The notes: generated by a model from the letters alone, not told the origin. A stretch of DNA of 64,000 nt from Macrothele yani (GCA_039090855.1 CM077011.1:24271001-24335000), one strand, 5' to 3'; positions 1-11,566 are shown, numbered from the stretch's first letter. A program made the numbers and translations.

Positions 1-17
1 AGCCTATTTAGAAGGTT

Positions 18-252
18 TTTTATTTTATTTTATTTTTATTTTTTGAATGGAGGTTTAACGACCACAGTGAGCAACTGAATGGGCTATAAGCAGTCACCGG
101 TCCCTGATTTGGTGCTAGCGGTTCCAGGGAATGGGAAAGAGCCAGTGATGTAAGTCAAACACACCAACCATGCATCACCGGGATTCGAAGCAAGACCAAG
201 CTCGGACGAATACTCAGAAGCCAGCACTTAGACCACTGCTCCACCGGGCGGC
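18..252 (-). repeat. tRNA-derived SINE, family S1, copy 1
   Basis: One of nine copies of a ~215-bp SINE in this window. On the minus strand it has a tRNA-like head with box A and box B sequences, a conserved body and an A-rich tail, seen here as the T-rich run at the low-coordinate end. Box B is diverged (GATTCGAAGC on the plus side), so this copy is old. Such elements are transcribed by RNA polymerase III and moved by LINE enzymes. It encodes no protein. Confidence 0.85.
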
Positions 253-323
253 TTAGCAGGCTTCACAAGGACAAGTGCATCCCACTTTTTGCCTTAACTC
301 TTTGAGCAGTGAGTTTTTTAACC

Positions 324-367
324 CTTTGAGGAGTATGAACGTACCGGTGCGTTCATACTCCTCAAAG
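324..367. repeat. Perfect 18-bp palindromic hairpin
   Basis: CTTTGAGGAGTATGAACG is followed by an 8-nt loop and its exact reverse complement. It sits just after TTTTTTAACCC, so it may be a remnant of a TTAA-flanked MITE with a CCCTTTGAG end. No coding function is visible. Confidence 0.6.
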
Positions 368-912
368 AGCAAATGAGATGTAAGGGCAGTGGAAAAATTC
401 GAGGGTGCTCTGCAGACCGGTTACAGATAGATAGAAAGCTTCTCAATGTGGAAACGCAAAGCCTTTTCAATTTTGATTTAGGGGCGTTTAGTGGAGAATA
501 AAATGGAGTAAACTCAAACAGAGAAACAGAAGATAGCAAATCATCACTTCTAATGCAAAATCTAAAGGGGGGGGGGGCGTCTGGGCTCTGGAGATGGGTT
601 AAAACCTTAAAACCCTACTTTAGTTATGGTCCTGGTTACACCATCTAGGGAAAAAGTTCGAAGCAATCGAAGTAATTTTCCCGTTTCCCAATGGATGCCT
701 TCCTGAGAAACAATGCGGAGTACAGCAACTATTGAGTTGAAAAGAAAGTAATGTGAGATGACGAGGTCCCCGAAGTCAAAGCCCCTGCCCCGGAGCACAT
801 TATCCACTAAGATTGCGCTGCACACTGCTATGAGATCAGCAGGTACGTGGATCAAGTCAGTGGCAGTTAGCTATCTGAAAGCGCCAGTCATCATGGAGGT
901 GGAAAAGGTGCA
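368..912. other. Unassigned non-coding stretch
   Basis: No recognisable gene. There is a run of G near 567-577 and short frames on both strands that match nothing I recognise. Confidence 0.5.
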
Positions 913-951
913 CATCGCTATTGGTTGCTGAATGAACAACCAATAGCGATG
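913..951. repeat. Perfect 15-bp hairpin
   Basis: CATCGCTATTGGTTG, a 9-nt loop, then the exact reverse complement. It lies just upstream of the mariner remnant and could be part of that element's terminus or an unrelated foldback. Confidence 0.6.
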
Positions 952-998
952 AGTTTCATTGAGGTAGCACATCCCCAATTGCCGTAAAAACATTACCA

Positions 999-1917
999 GT
1001 GTGTACCCCAATGCCATATCACATCGTTAGTGTGGTCGTTAGTTTGAAAGGTTTTGAGATAAAATGTTTGACTTGCCAGAACGTCAAAAATGACCTGCAA
1101 CAGTGGGTATGGACATGGGACATGCTGAAGACCTTAGTCGAGACCGATCTGCGTGTGTCCATGCAGGAATTGGCCGAGCATCTGAGGACCACCCGCACGT
1201 GCATTATCACGTACCTGAATGGACTTGGAAAGCTGTACAAACGGGGAGTTTGGATACCCCATCAATTCACAGTTGAGCAAAAACAAATCACATGAGTGCA
1301 TGCCTTTCCCTGCTTAGACGTGAGCAAGATTAACCATCCTTGAACCATATTGTGACAGGAGACGAGAAATAGGTCCTGTATTACAATACCAGACCCGGAA
1401 AACAGTGGTTGGACCTAAAAGAGAAGCCCATACCCACCCTCAAATCCGGCTTATACCGAAGTGAGATCCTGCTGTCTGTTTGGTGGGTTATGAAGGAGTG
1501 TCGTGTTTTTTTGAGCAGCTGCTGGACAACACTATTGTCACCGCTGATGTGTACTGCCGTCAGCTCGACGATCTGCACGCGTCGCTCACGTCGAAGCGAC
1601 CAGAACTGCTGCACAGCAAGAGCGACTTTTTACAGCAGGATGGAGCGAGACCTCACACAGCACGGGTGACCTGTCAAAAGATCAAGGACATGGTCTGGGA
1701 GCTGTCGCCGCAACCAGGCTATTTTCAAAACATTGCCCCAAGCGACTACTACATTTTCCGGCCGTTGCAACATTTCCTGGATGGACAGCGGGTCACCAAA
1801 CCGGAGCGATGTCGAACAACCCACTTACTCTCTACTTTGCGTCCAAGGTGCCTCGATTCTACAGGGAGGTATCAAATAGCCGCCAAAACGATGGAATTAG
1901 GTGGTGGCAAACTATAG
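999..1917 (+). pseudogene. Mariner-type (DD34D) transposase pseudogene
   Basis: Cut-and-paste transposase of the mariner family. The N-terminal half holds the second helix-turn-helix region (ELAEHLRTTRTC, then LGKLYKRGVW). The catalytic half follows in other frames: TGDEK with the first Asp but followed at once by a stop, QQDGARPHTA with the second Asp, and APSDYYIF with the third. I count 34 residues between the last two, as expected for mariner. At least two frameshifts (between about 1290 and 1500) and the nonsense codon after GDEK make it non-functional. The C-terminus is scrambled after about 1800. I could not identify terminal inverted repeats with confidence. Confidence 0.85.
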
Positions 1918-1929
1918 TGACTACATTTT

Positions 1930-4130
1930 GGACCGATTTGTAATTGTACATATAATAGTTAGCACTTTTATGTTGCCTTGCATTTGAAGACCTTACTTTC
2001 TTTCCAACGCAATGTATGTCGTCAGTGATATTTATGTGCTGTTCATGTGCATTTTTGAAGAATTACTTCTTCCGTGTGAATGGGCCTTGGTTTCTATTAT
2101 GACCACTTCATTCGTGATAGCGGCCTTTAATGACGACAGAGATAATAATTTTTTTCGCTTCTGTGTTTACCTCTTCGACCTTTCTTCTAAATACGCGTAA
2201 GTCAGTCATTTGATTTTCCTCGTCGTTCGAGCGAAATGTTGTGAAATGGGAAAGGGGGTGTTTCGATTCCCAGTGGCCACTTGAGTTACACAGAAATTTG
2301 GAGGTCAAGGTGTACAAATACCTGGAATCTAGAACATCAGCAAAGGGAAGTACTAGACAGAGTCTTTTTTTTTTAGTTAGACACAGATTGCATGCATTTG
2401 AAATCTTTTAAGCGATCCTGGGAACAAAGAATTGAGAGGTTCGAGGAGCTAAATTAACAGCCTTCCAAAACACGTTCCTTTGACCCGTGAACAGGATTTG
2501 AGAGTTTCCAGCTTCGCCTAAGTTCCTGTTTTTTGTTTTACAATGTCTCCTGTTGTTTTGCTAAATACAAATTTTCATCACGTAAGATGTAAATTCGCCC
2601 GTTTGGACTAAATACGCTTAATATTTTGCAGTACGCACTGCAAACATCACTCCTAACTGCGACAGAATTATGTCTCACGAAAGAGAAGTGGCATAGCAAC
2701 AACGCGCGAGGACTTTTAAGGTGACATCAGGAAGCCATTTTGGAATCCAAATAAATGAACTCGTACTTAATTTCTGCTCAGAATTTTCCTTAATTCCCCT
2801 CAATTTTAGTTTAATTCTTTGTATCACGGGAAGCCCTGCAGATGGGGAAGCAGCAACGCAAATGCTTCGGGGCCCTTCCTCATTTATTCCCGTAAATCCA
2901 GATTGAAATATAAGGTAAGCCCGACGCAAGCATAATTTACCTTCCGTCTTCCCCAAAGAGAATTCCTTTGGTAATCACGTCATTAAAATGCCTGAAGCAG
3001 AATTAATGCATATTACTCTAGAAATTCCTTTATATTTAAAGCCTATGGAGGAAAATATGAAGTTTGTGGCAGAGTTTATTTCGAAAGGAATCCCGCGGCT
3101 AAGTATCTTAACCCTGTCCAAAAGATAATTACTACCTCCTTGTTCAACACTCTTTGAAATGCCGAATCCTTTTAAGCCCTCGTACTCTGTTTCAAGACTT
3201 CACAACAAATTCCTTATGATGATTCGACAGTTTTGATTACTACGAAACAATGTAATAATGCGCCTTAGTGAAATTTAAAGGCAGTTTCGTATGTTTGGGT
3301 AATGGTCTACAACAGTGCACGTTTTATATCTCAGAAACATTTCGTCTACAATAATAAAATCAAATTCATGTAAGTGTGGAAGTTTCTGTGCTATAATACC
3401 CAGTTCCTTGAAAGCTGGAACTCTGCAACTCTAGATGAGCTGTATATGGACTCTAGATCTCTTATTTCATGTCGAGGAATTTTCACATGCAACTGTTATA
3501 TCAGCTGCTCATTAACGAATTCAATAAAATCCCTCTAAACTTCGCTCTATAAACTGAACACTTTTACCCCTATACATAAGCGTATTTTGTCCACGGCCAT
3601 ATCTGCTTTGTTTCATGTATGGAGAGCGTTCGGTTTTAACGAAACCTCATGCGCAGATCGGTATGATCACCTGTTTCTCAATAGTGGACTCGTCTCACAG
3701 CAAGCGGCACTGACGTCACACCTTCCAGCGGAATATATGTGGGCAACACAGGTCGGGACTGTGAGTTCCCTAGAACGAATCTCGTGCAAAGGAGAATAGA
3801 AATGACTTGTCAAAGTTTGAATGAGGAATGATGATCGGCATGAGGAACGTATGGCCTAGAATCTCACCAACATGTAAAGGCGCAATGAGGCATTTATGTG
3901 CCCGGGCAAAAAACATATACCATTGTGGCCCCCATCTGTCTTTCTGTCTTATATGCCTGCCTGTAGTCCATAATTAAAGTTCACATTTTCAATTGCGCTA
4001 TAGGTGGAAATGTTGTTTGGAATGACTTGAAATATAAACCGCAAAATAGCACATTTATCCAGAGACCGAAGTGTTTCACTCGAAATGTGGATATGGAGAG
4101 TAATGCTTACCTTTAAGTCCATCAAATTTT
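1930..4130. other. Unassigned AT-rich stretch
   Basis: About 2.2 kb in which I recognise no gene, RNA or repeat family shared with the rest of the window. Short frames on both strands are compatible with chance. Confidence 0.5.
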
Positions 4131-4800
4131 CTATGTGACAATGATAGGCGGTGTTATTCAGATGTTTCCAAAGTCGAAAATCTCAGCAACTGCTAGACAA
4201 GCGCTGTTCTATATGGTGGAGCACCGTCCTGCACAAAAACTGTTGAATCGAGGCACTGACGCTTTTAAAGTGTGAGGATCACCTGTTCACTGACAGAGCT
4301 TGTAACGAAACTCCCAGCTCCGAGTTCCTCGTAAAATAAAGGTATAGCGATTAATTCCGCTGTAAAACTACACCAAACCGGTGACTTCTGGAGAATGGAG
4401 TGGAATCTCGGGCACGATGTGTAGATTTACTGTTGCCCACATTCTGCAGTTGTGCGTATTAACAGCACCACACAGTTGGAAGTGGATTTTGTCTGTGAAC
4501 AAAATGTTCCACGGTCATAACTGACCCAGTTCAATTCAAACAAGAAATCTCATTGAGAGGTTTCTCCTGTATCCTCGACAGAGGGACGCAAGCGATAAAC
4601 ATGGGAAATCATCTAAAATTTTGTGGAAAGTGCTTGAAGACTTGCCTAAATATTGCAGAGCGACCAGCGCACTATTGCTTCCCACATTTGGCATCATGCC
4701 TTCCTCTAACACTATGGGTATATTCTCCACGTGTCTGCTGGTCGACTGGCTTTTGCCCTCTGCCAGGATTGACGTCCAAAGAACCTGTCTTTGCAAAATA
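4130..4800 (-). pseudogene. Mariner-superfamily transposase fragment (QDGAPPH type)
   Basis: Translated in several frames on the minus strand, this matches the transposase group with a QDGAPPH second catalytic motif. Visible pieces in order are NRQNP (compare VNRQNFRYW), VWCSFTAELI, PLFYEELGAG, and FVQDGAPPYRTALV with the second catalytic Asp. Stops and frameshifts occur every 30-60 residues, and neither the first Asp nor the third acidic residue is readable. It is an old fragment of an element related to the one at 43.3-44.6 kb. The family is inferred from remembered motifs, not from a search. Confidence 0.5.
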
Positions 4801-4934
4801 AATTCCTGATTATTCTATGCAGACCATTTGCAGTCATTGGCGCAGATTCTATTCCCTTATAGTTCTGAACTTTCTCTGTGTTCCTGATGCTCAGCTATTA
4901 TTCTGGTAAAACAACTTTACGAATAGCGTAAAAT

Positions 4935-5290
4935 ACTTAGATGACAATAAAATGTCTCAGTAGAAGCACAAACTTTTTGGTTCGGGTCTACGTTGATAAC
5001 TCACACGGAACGTTCATAGTAATAATTATATATCCGCTAATAGATTAAATACTATTACGTACCTCTAATCCTTAGTTTTTATTATTCACATTGTTGGTGT
5101 GTCATTTTTCTTTGTTTGTGGATTCATTGACGATTCGCAACACATGTCGCGATATTCTAATGATAAATAATTCCTTGGGAGATGAAACCTTTTGGTTTTT
5201 AATCTTTTTTTTTTTATGTACACTATTGCTCATACACATTATTGTACTCTGGTTGCAGCTCTTTTAATGTTAAAAATGTTTAATGTTTGT
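4935..5290 (+). repeat. Dispersed repeat R1, copy 1
   Basis: About 350 bp repeated in the same orientation at 48995-49335 with high similarity. The core includes CTATTACGTACCTCTAATCC and GACGATTCGCAACACATGTC. About 56 bp of it (5027-5083) also appears inverted at 7981-8036, directly beyond the other end of HINE-A copy 1. It is non-coding; the family is not recognised. Confidence 0.7.
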
Positions 5291-5565
5291 TGAAGCATCG
5301 TGGTTAGGACAAGTGTTCTGAGGATGGCCTCACAGAGGTTGAAAAGCTTCAACGAGAGTTTGGTGGAATAGTGGTGATCTCAAGCATGCCGTGATTTTAA
5401 ACTTTCTATTGGATTTTAATAGTAAAATATTTTAAACTTCGAATTTAACTGGTGGTGCAACAGGTACAGTGAACATCGATGGATAGTGAATTTTTTAATG
5501 ATGAATTTTTAATCTTCAAATTGAACTACTGGTGCAATACGTACAGTGAACATCGATAGAACGGA
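5283..5565 (+). repeat. Dispersed repeat R2, copy 1, with a degenerate hammerhead-like core
   Basis: Repeated in inverted orientation at 49412-49597. Near 5318 the plus strand reads CTGAGGA, a short stem-loop (GGCCTC...GAGGTT) and GAAAAG, the order of a hammerhead core with changed bases. No clear GUC cleavage site follows. A ~80-bp unit (GGTGCAAC...CAGTGAACATCGAT) is present twice in tandem at about 5440-5565. It may be the decayed end of a Penelope-like element; that is inference. Confidence 0.45.
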
Positions 5566-5604
5566 ATGTTTTATCAACATGTATATAGTGATTTTAACAC
5601 TAAA

Positions 5605-7980
5605 ACAAGAAAGATAACACCGAATTTTCGGGTGTAATAAGCACGTCTTTTGAATCCGTTCTGACGTAAATTAAATGTATCAAAGCTATTCAAAGTGAAT
5701 GGAACCGGTATGGAAAACAATAGTATCTGACGGAAGCAAAAGGTTTTTCAATCTGGTTTTTAATCCCTCAGAAACTACTGTAAATGGAATCGTGAGCTTA
5801 CGCTCTTTGGTTGCAGACTTGTGCGGTAAGAAAAACATGAATTTATAAGAAAAACATTTCACAACGGAAACGCTCTCCAACAAAGAAATAATTTTTCAAA
5901 TCGGACTTTTAGAAACAGAGATATCGTCAAAAATAAGTTGTGACTTTACGTCCACTGTTAGGAAAACCATGCATTATTTTACGAAGAAAGTATTCTCAAA
6001 AGGTTTTTCCATATGAGCACTATCAATCCAAGAAAAAAAAATTAGTCGAGTTTTCAGGAGCCCAGATTTTGCTACAAATACATCAGAAGCAGAAATTAAC
6101 ACTTCTGCGCCGTGGTGGCCAAACCATTCTTTACCAAACATTAGAAATTATGTGAAAAATACTTTCCATCAGGCCTTGTATGCGATACAGGAGGAATTTT
6201 TCAAATCGGAGTTTTAGGAACAGAAATAACGCGGAAAACGCAATTTACCTTTGTGCCCCCTAGCGGCAAGTCTATGATTTACTTGATTTTTTTTAATTTA
6301 TAGGAAAAACATTTCCCATCGGAAACACTATTCAACAAAGAAGGAATTTTCCAAATCGGGCTCTTAGAAGTAGAGATATTGACAAAAATAAGATGTATAT
6401 CTACGCCCCTGGCGTAGAAACCATGCATTATTTCAAGAAGCAAATTTTCCTGAAAGGTTTTCGACATGAGTAGTATCGGTCAACACACCACTTTTTTTAG
6501 TCGAGATTTTAGAAGCTCATATTTTGCTGCAAATAAATCAGAAGCGGAAATTAAGACTTACGCCAACTGATGGCCAAACCATTTTGTACAAAAATTAGAA
6601 ATTATAAGCAAAGGATTTCCCATCAGGAGTTGTATCCGGTGCAAAAAGAATTTTTCAAATCGAAGATTTAGAAGCAGATATATAAGGAAGAAACAATTTA
6701 CCTTTACGCCCCCTAGCGGAAAGTCATTGAATCAATTGGAAATTTTGAAATTATATGAAACATATGTAACACTGGAAACACTATCCAAGAAAGAAGGAAT
6801 TTTTCATATCGGACTTCTACAAGTAGAGATATTGACAAAAATAAGATATACATCTACGCCCCCTGGCGAAGAAACCATTAATTATTTCAAGAAGAAAGTG
6901 TTTCTAAAAGTTTTGTCGACATGAGTAGCATCGGTCTACAAAGGACGAATTTCTTCAATCGAGAATTTAGAAGCTTATACTTTGCTGCAAATACATCAGA
7001 AGCGGAAATTAGGATTTACGCCCTCTGGTGGCCAAACCATTTTTCTTACAAAAATTAGAAATTATGTGCAAACGATTTTCCATCAGGAGCTGTATCCGGT
7101 GCAGAAAGATTTTTTTAAATCGGAGATTTAGAAGCAGAGATATAGGGGGAAACGCAATTTACTTCTACGTCCCCTAGCGGAAAGTCTATGAATTACTTGA
7201 AAATTTTGAAATTATATGAAAAACATGTAACACTGAAAACACTATCCAACAAAGAAGGAATTTTTCAAATCGGACTCCTAGAAGTAGAGATATTGACAAA
7301 AGTAAAATATACATCTACGCCTCCTGGCGGAGAAACTGTGGAATATGCTAAGAAAGAGCATATTCCAAAAAGGTGTATCTATTTGAGTGGCATCAATCCA
7401 CGAAAGTATTTCTTCAATCGATATTTTAGAAGCTCAGATTTTATGGCAAATATATCAAAAGCAAAAAATTAACACTTACGACTCCTGGTGGGCAAAGTAT
7501 TCTTTACCAAAATTTTGAAATTATATGCAAACGATTTTCCATCAAGAGGTGTATCCGCTGAAGAAAAAAATTCAAATCAGAGTTTTAGAAGAAGAATTAT
7601 AGGGGGAAATGTAATTTACTTTTACGCCCCCTAGCGGAAAATCTATGCGTATTTTGAAAAAGTAACTATATCTAAAATACTCTTCGACATAAATGGAATC
7701 GAAAGATAAAATAATTTTGTCAATCGATGTTTAGAAGCAAATATGTGGAATAAAACATATTTTTATGTTCGACATCATCTGCATTTACGTCCTCTAGCGG
7801 CGAAATTGTACATTGTAAAAAAAAAACGAAAAAAAGGATCATCATTCGCATATTTGAAGCTTCCTAATGCAAAAATAATGTTTCAAATCGGACTAACAGT
7901 TGCAGAGATATCGTTGGTGCATACGGACGGACAAACCGGTAACATAAGCACTATCTTTTTTTACAGAAGACTTGCTAAAA
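5605..7980 (-). mobile_element. HINE-A copy 1, Helentron-like non-autonomous element with ~150-bp tandem monomers
   Basis: In element orientation (minus strand) the 5' end reads TTTTAGCAAGTCTTCTG, then a GTCC microsatellite (plus strand CGGACGGACAAACCGG at 7924-7939). The body is about 14 monomers of ~150 bp. The 3' end has a subterminal inverted repeat (GCACGTCTTTTG) and a small hairpin (ACACCGAA...GGGTGT). Three monomer types alternate, giving a ~455-bp higher-order unit. Each monomer holds a C(C/T)AG/CTAG-GGGGCG-like core, for example near 6254, 6707, 7170 and 7622. There is no protein. This layout matches the HINE class known from Drosophila DINE-1 and mollusc pearl elements; the assignment is inference. 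Confidence 0.6.
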
Positions 7981-8036
7981 ACTAAGGATTAGAGGTACGT
8001 AATAGTATTTAATGTATTAGTGGATATATAATTTTT
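7981..8036 (-). repeat. Inverted partial copy of R1
   Basis: Reverse complement of 5027-5083, directly abutting the end of HINE-A copy 1. With R1 at 4935-5290 this brackets the element with ~56-bp inverted repeats. Confidence 0.65.
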
Positions 8037-8357
8037 ATTTAGATTACAGTTCACTGCGCTTTAAAAAGTAGACATCTCACCTGCAGTGAAATAACTCATT
8101 CCGCAGATGAGTGCCTTTATAGCAGCTTCTTTCCAAGTATGCTGAGTTGCGGGCCATTGTACTTCGCATATTTGGACGGTGTCAGAGGGCACTGCACCAC
8201 TGTCCCACCTGGAGACGCATTTTGTAACTAAGTTTTGTTTTACAGTGAAACAAAATTCCACCCTCTCAGAAGTCCTCATATGAAATTTCAAGTCTTTCCG
8301 AGCAATAGTTTCACCTGTAGCGCCCTTGGAAACATGTGTTTTAATTTTGGTCACCCG

Positions 8358-8359
<2 letters not shown>

Positions 8360-8395
<36 letters not shown>
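8360..8395. repeat. (AT)n microsatellite
   Basis: About 18 AT dinucleotides, adjoining the left end of a Tc1-like element. TA dinucleotides are the Tc1/mariner target. Confidence 0.95.
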
Positions 8396-8397
<2 letters not shown>

Positions 8398-9622
8398 TAT
8401 CATGGCAAATGTCACCGTACACCTAGAAGAAAAACACAACATAGCATTTATTGTCATACATTAGTACGGTGTCGGTCCACTTTTGTCCTTAATGCATGCA
8501 CTGACCCATCGAGATAGGCTTTCGACAAGGCTTTGGAACACAGCGATAGGTACGCGCTTCCGTTCAGTACATAATGCTGCTACTAACTCTTGTTTAGTAG
8601 TAGGCCTTGGTTCCAAACTTCTTATGCGGCGCTTTAATTCATCCCATAGGTGGTCTATGGGATTACGATCAGGGCTATGTGCTGGCCAGTCCGCACAGAT
8701 ATGGAATTATCGTCAAACCACGCCGTAACAGCCTTTGCTTTGTGGCTCGGTGCATTATCCTACTGGTACCAACAAGGCTCGGTTCCATAGTATTGCCACC
8801 GAGTTGGTAGGGCGTAATTTTCCAGAATATAGAGATAGACGTGCTGGTAAACAGGTTTGTCCACGATAACCAATGGGCCGGGATCATAGCTCGAAAAACA
8901 CCCCCACAGGAGGAGACTTACAGCTCCAAACTTGACCATAGGAACAGTACACTGTGGTAAATAGCATTCCCCCGGCTATCGCCATACCCACACACAGCCA
9001 TCAGACTGATGGATCGTGTATCTGAATTCATCAGTCCATAGGAACCGTTTCCATTGATCAACGGTCCAGGATAAATGTTCTTTACATCATGCCAAACGAC
9101 GAGTCGCATTCCGAGTTGAGATGAAAGACTTATGAGTAACTTCAAGACCACGGTGACCCATGGAATGAAGTTCTATGCAAATTGTACGAGTACATACCGA
9201 CGTTCTAGTATTTTTATTCACCTGTACATTAAGATCTTGTACAGTACTTGCTGTAGCGACTCTCCTGTGGCTTCGACGTCCTCTGTCATTTATTTTCTTT
9301 GGTCTGTAGTACGTTTTGCTACTTCAGGCACTCCATGTATCTTCCACTTATTCAGTACATCCAAAGCAGTTGACTTGGGTATGTTTAAACTCCACTCGAG
9401 TTATCTTATGAACCATCCACTAATATAACACCCAGCAATCTTTCCTTTCTCAAAGTCAGTTCTCTCCCACCGCGACAATTTTACTCAACCTCACAGTGCG
9501 ATTGATCACGGTCAGCTACATGCCTGTTTTTATACCGTTTGCAGCTGTACTGCGCATCTTAGCAATGCAGCGGATCTATTCATTTGCTTTTGAAGGGGTG
9601 TCCGGTGACTTTCGTGAATATA
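8396..9622 (-). mobile_element. Tc1-like element, degraded, with matching termini
   Basis: Short terminal inverted repeats are visible: TGTCACCGTACACC near 8412-8425 and GGGTGTCCGGTGAC near 9596-9609 are imperfect reverse complements. The transposase remnant lies between them. The right end and first ~450 bp of a second copy of this family are at 56558-57080. Confidence 0.7.
8480..9478 (-). pseudogene. Tc1-like transposase pseudogene
   Basis: Reading on the minus strand, the N-terminus is SRWERTDFEKGKIAGCYISG, the paired-type DNA-binding start of Tc1 transposases. The start codon has become TTG, whereas the copy at 56.9 kb keeps ATG in the same place. Later pieces are a GYGDSRG region, a GGNTMEP-like stretch, DNAPSHKAKAVTAWFDD around the second catalytic Asp, and a C-terminus like VFQSLVESLS. 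The proline-rich motif with the final catalytic residue is destroyed (RTGQHIALIVIP). At least four nonsense codons and two frameshifts. Not functional. Confidence 0.75.
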
Positions 9623-10420
9623 GTCTACATACATAAATATACACTGCTCGGCAAACAAAACAAAGTTAACGTCATATCTAATTTCATAACAGTGCGAGAA
9701 ATACAATCGAACTGATGAGATTTTTGTCAACTACTAGGAGTTCGGACATTCGGTGCAACACAACACGGAACGAATGCAGCTGGAATTTGTGCCTCGGAGC
9801 CTCAGTAATGTTTGATTTTTTCCCAGTGAAACTTCAGCAATGTGAACGACATTCTTTGTGTCCAACGTACGTACAGTCCATCTAACAAAATAATGACTCC
9901 ATTGTTATCGACTTAAGACCGTGGTTCTTTGGTTGAATGGATTATACAACCCGGCCTTCATTTCTGAATGTGAGCAACTAACATCGCCTAAACATTTTGA
10001 GGAAGGAATGCGAATTTTAAATTGTCATGGCTACCGCAATTGGGTATTCTAGTTGTAAACGAATTCCGTAAAGGGATAAGTGCCAAAATATGGAGCAAAA
10101 CACTGTACCAGAGTGGTGTAAAAATTCTAATTTCAAAGTTAATTAGATGGCAAGCAGCGAATATTGCGCGTACCCTTGAAGTGCACATAGAGCAGAGATC
10201 CTCCGGCCTTCTCCGCCCTAGTTGCACCTCTAACTTGAGGTATTGTTAGTTATTCGAATTCCACCATAGTGAAGATGCTTCAGGAATAGAACGAAGCAGA
10301 GAACACATTCGCAGAACGTACTGCAGAAGGTAGACTACCAATGTTAGACTCTCAAGGTGAGAGCCGGCTGGAAGATGTCCAGGAGAGTAGACGATTACAG
10401 TCCCATGCACTGTGCGTGAT
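9623..10420. other. Unassigned stretch
   Basis: No gene or shared repeat recognised. The frames at 9988-10249 overlap on opposite strands and carry no motif I know. Confidence 0.5.
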
Positions 10421-10424
10421 TGCG

Positions 10425-10453
10425 TGAGTGTGTGTGTGTGTGTGTGTGTGTGT
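10425..10453. repeat. (GT)n microsatellite
   Basis: About 13 GT dinucleotides after GCGTGAG. Confidence 0.95.
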
Positions 10454-10899
10454 AAGGTTTACATATGTATTTTAGCTTCCATTTGAATTTCAGTTTCTCT
10501 ATGTAAATTTAGTTATCCTTAGAAAGATTTTCTCACTAAACGACACATTACTTCCCCGAACAGCTCGTACATTTTGGCAAGGCTAACAATGAGTCAAGAA
10601 AAATAAATAGACAACGTTCAACAAAAAGGACAGACATAGTGAAAAAAGTGGAAATGCTGGTGATGCATCAGACGTTCAGGAAATAAATTAACACTTTCAA
10701 CTACCATAATTCCTGTAATAGCAAAACATGGTCGCAACATTTAAGCATGATATCATTATTAATAACACATTTTAAACTTGCGTGCAGTTCACGAACATCT
10801 TTAAACACACCAGTGTCCTTTTGTCGGCGGAAAATGTCTGCAATTTGGATATCCGAATCCTGTTTGGTGTTGTAGCGAGGACCATGCACCTGCCTTCTC

Positions 10900-11080
10900 A
10901 AATGGCTAAAACAGTTGGAATCACAGTCATGGACGGAGCAATTCCAGCCAACAGTTCTCTTCGTTGAACAGACTAACAGTCCGGGCTTTGTGCGTCCGTG
11001 CGTTGTCGTGTAGGCAAACTAGTCGCGGTACATGAGGTCGCAGCGCCCGTGCCGGGACGAGTTCATGGAGAAACGATTTA
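10900..11080 (-). pseudogene. Possible mariner-like transposase fragment
   Basis: One minus-strand frame reads VCLHDNARTHKARTVSLF, which resembles the region around the second catalytic Asp of mariner transposases (HDNAxxHxA). Flanking frames do not extend the match, so this is a very short or very decayed piece. Confidence 0.35.
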
Positions 11081-11134
11081 TACCGCTCTTACATCATGGT
11101 GATCAATGAAAGGAAGAAATATTCTTCATAATAC

Positions 11135-11560
11135 ATGGAAAATTCACCGAATATTCAAGCAAAGCAAACAGAATTTGCTTATTCCACTTACTGGTCATCC
11201 ATGTAACACTTCTCAGAAAACTTGAAAATTTCAATCGTCCTGGAATTGATTATTTGTGGTACTGGCGACCTACGACCTACATCCGCCCGGATGAAAATTG
11301 GGTCAAAGCCCTATGAGGAAGCATGGATGCTTCAACTAGCAGAACTCTGAAGACTTTCAGATTCCTTTGTCTTAGTTGCTTGGGACTTCCCTGTCCTGGG
11401 CGGTGTAATGGCTAGCATACTCGACCGGTAATTGGGAGATGCGGGGTTCGATTCCAGCTCCAGGACGATTGAAATTTTCAAGTTTTCTGAGAGTGTTACA
11501 TGGATGACCAGTAAGTGGAACAAGCAAATTTTGTTTGCTTTGCTTGAATATCATGGTGAT
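11135..11560. repeat. Inverted repeat with ~105-bp arms
   Basis: The sequence at about 11152-11252 returns in reverse complement at about 11448-11550, for example CCACTTACTGGTCATCCATG against CATGGATGACCAGTAAGTGG, with few mismatches. The second arm adjoins a tRNA-like head that the first arm lacks. It looks like two inverted copies of one SINE, the first 5' truncated. Confidence 0.7.
11394..11465 (+). repeat. tRNA-like SINE head, family S4 (Thr-like, degenerate)
   Basis: This 72-nt segment folds roughly as a tRNA. The ends TCCTGGG and TCCAGGA pair with one G-U. Box A is TGTAATGGCTAGCA and box B GGTTCGATTCC. The anticodon-loop position would read GGT, but the base before it is C rather than U and the T-stem pairs poorly, so it is a tRNA-derived SINE head or tRNA pseudogene, not a working tRNA. 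Confidence 0.55.
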
Positions 11561-11566
11561 GTTCTG

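Noticed and set aside
5940..7985. Series of lysine- and isoleucine-rich small proteins (such as MNYLKILKLYEKHV)
   Set aside because: Same phrase in every third monomer of a non-coding tandem array, and also antisense at 51-62 kb; by-product of the monomer sequence.
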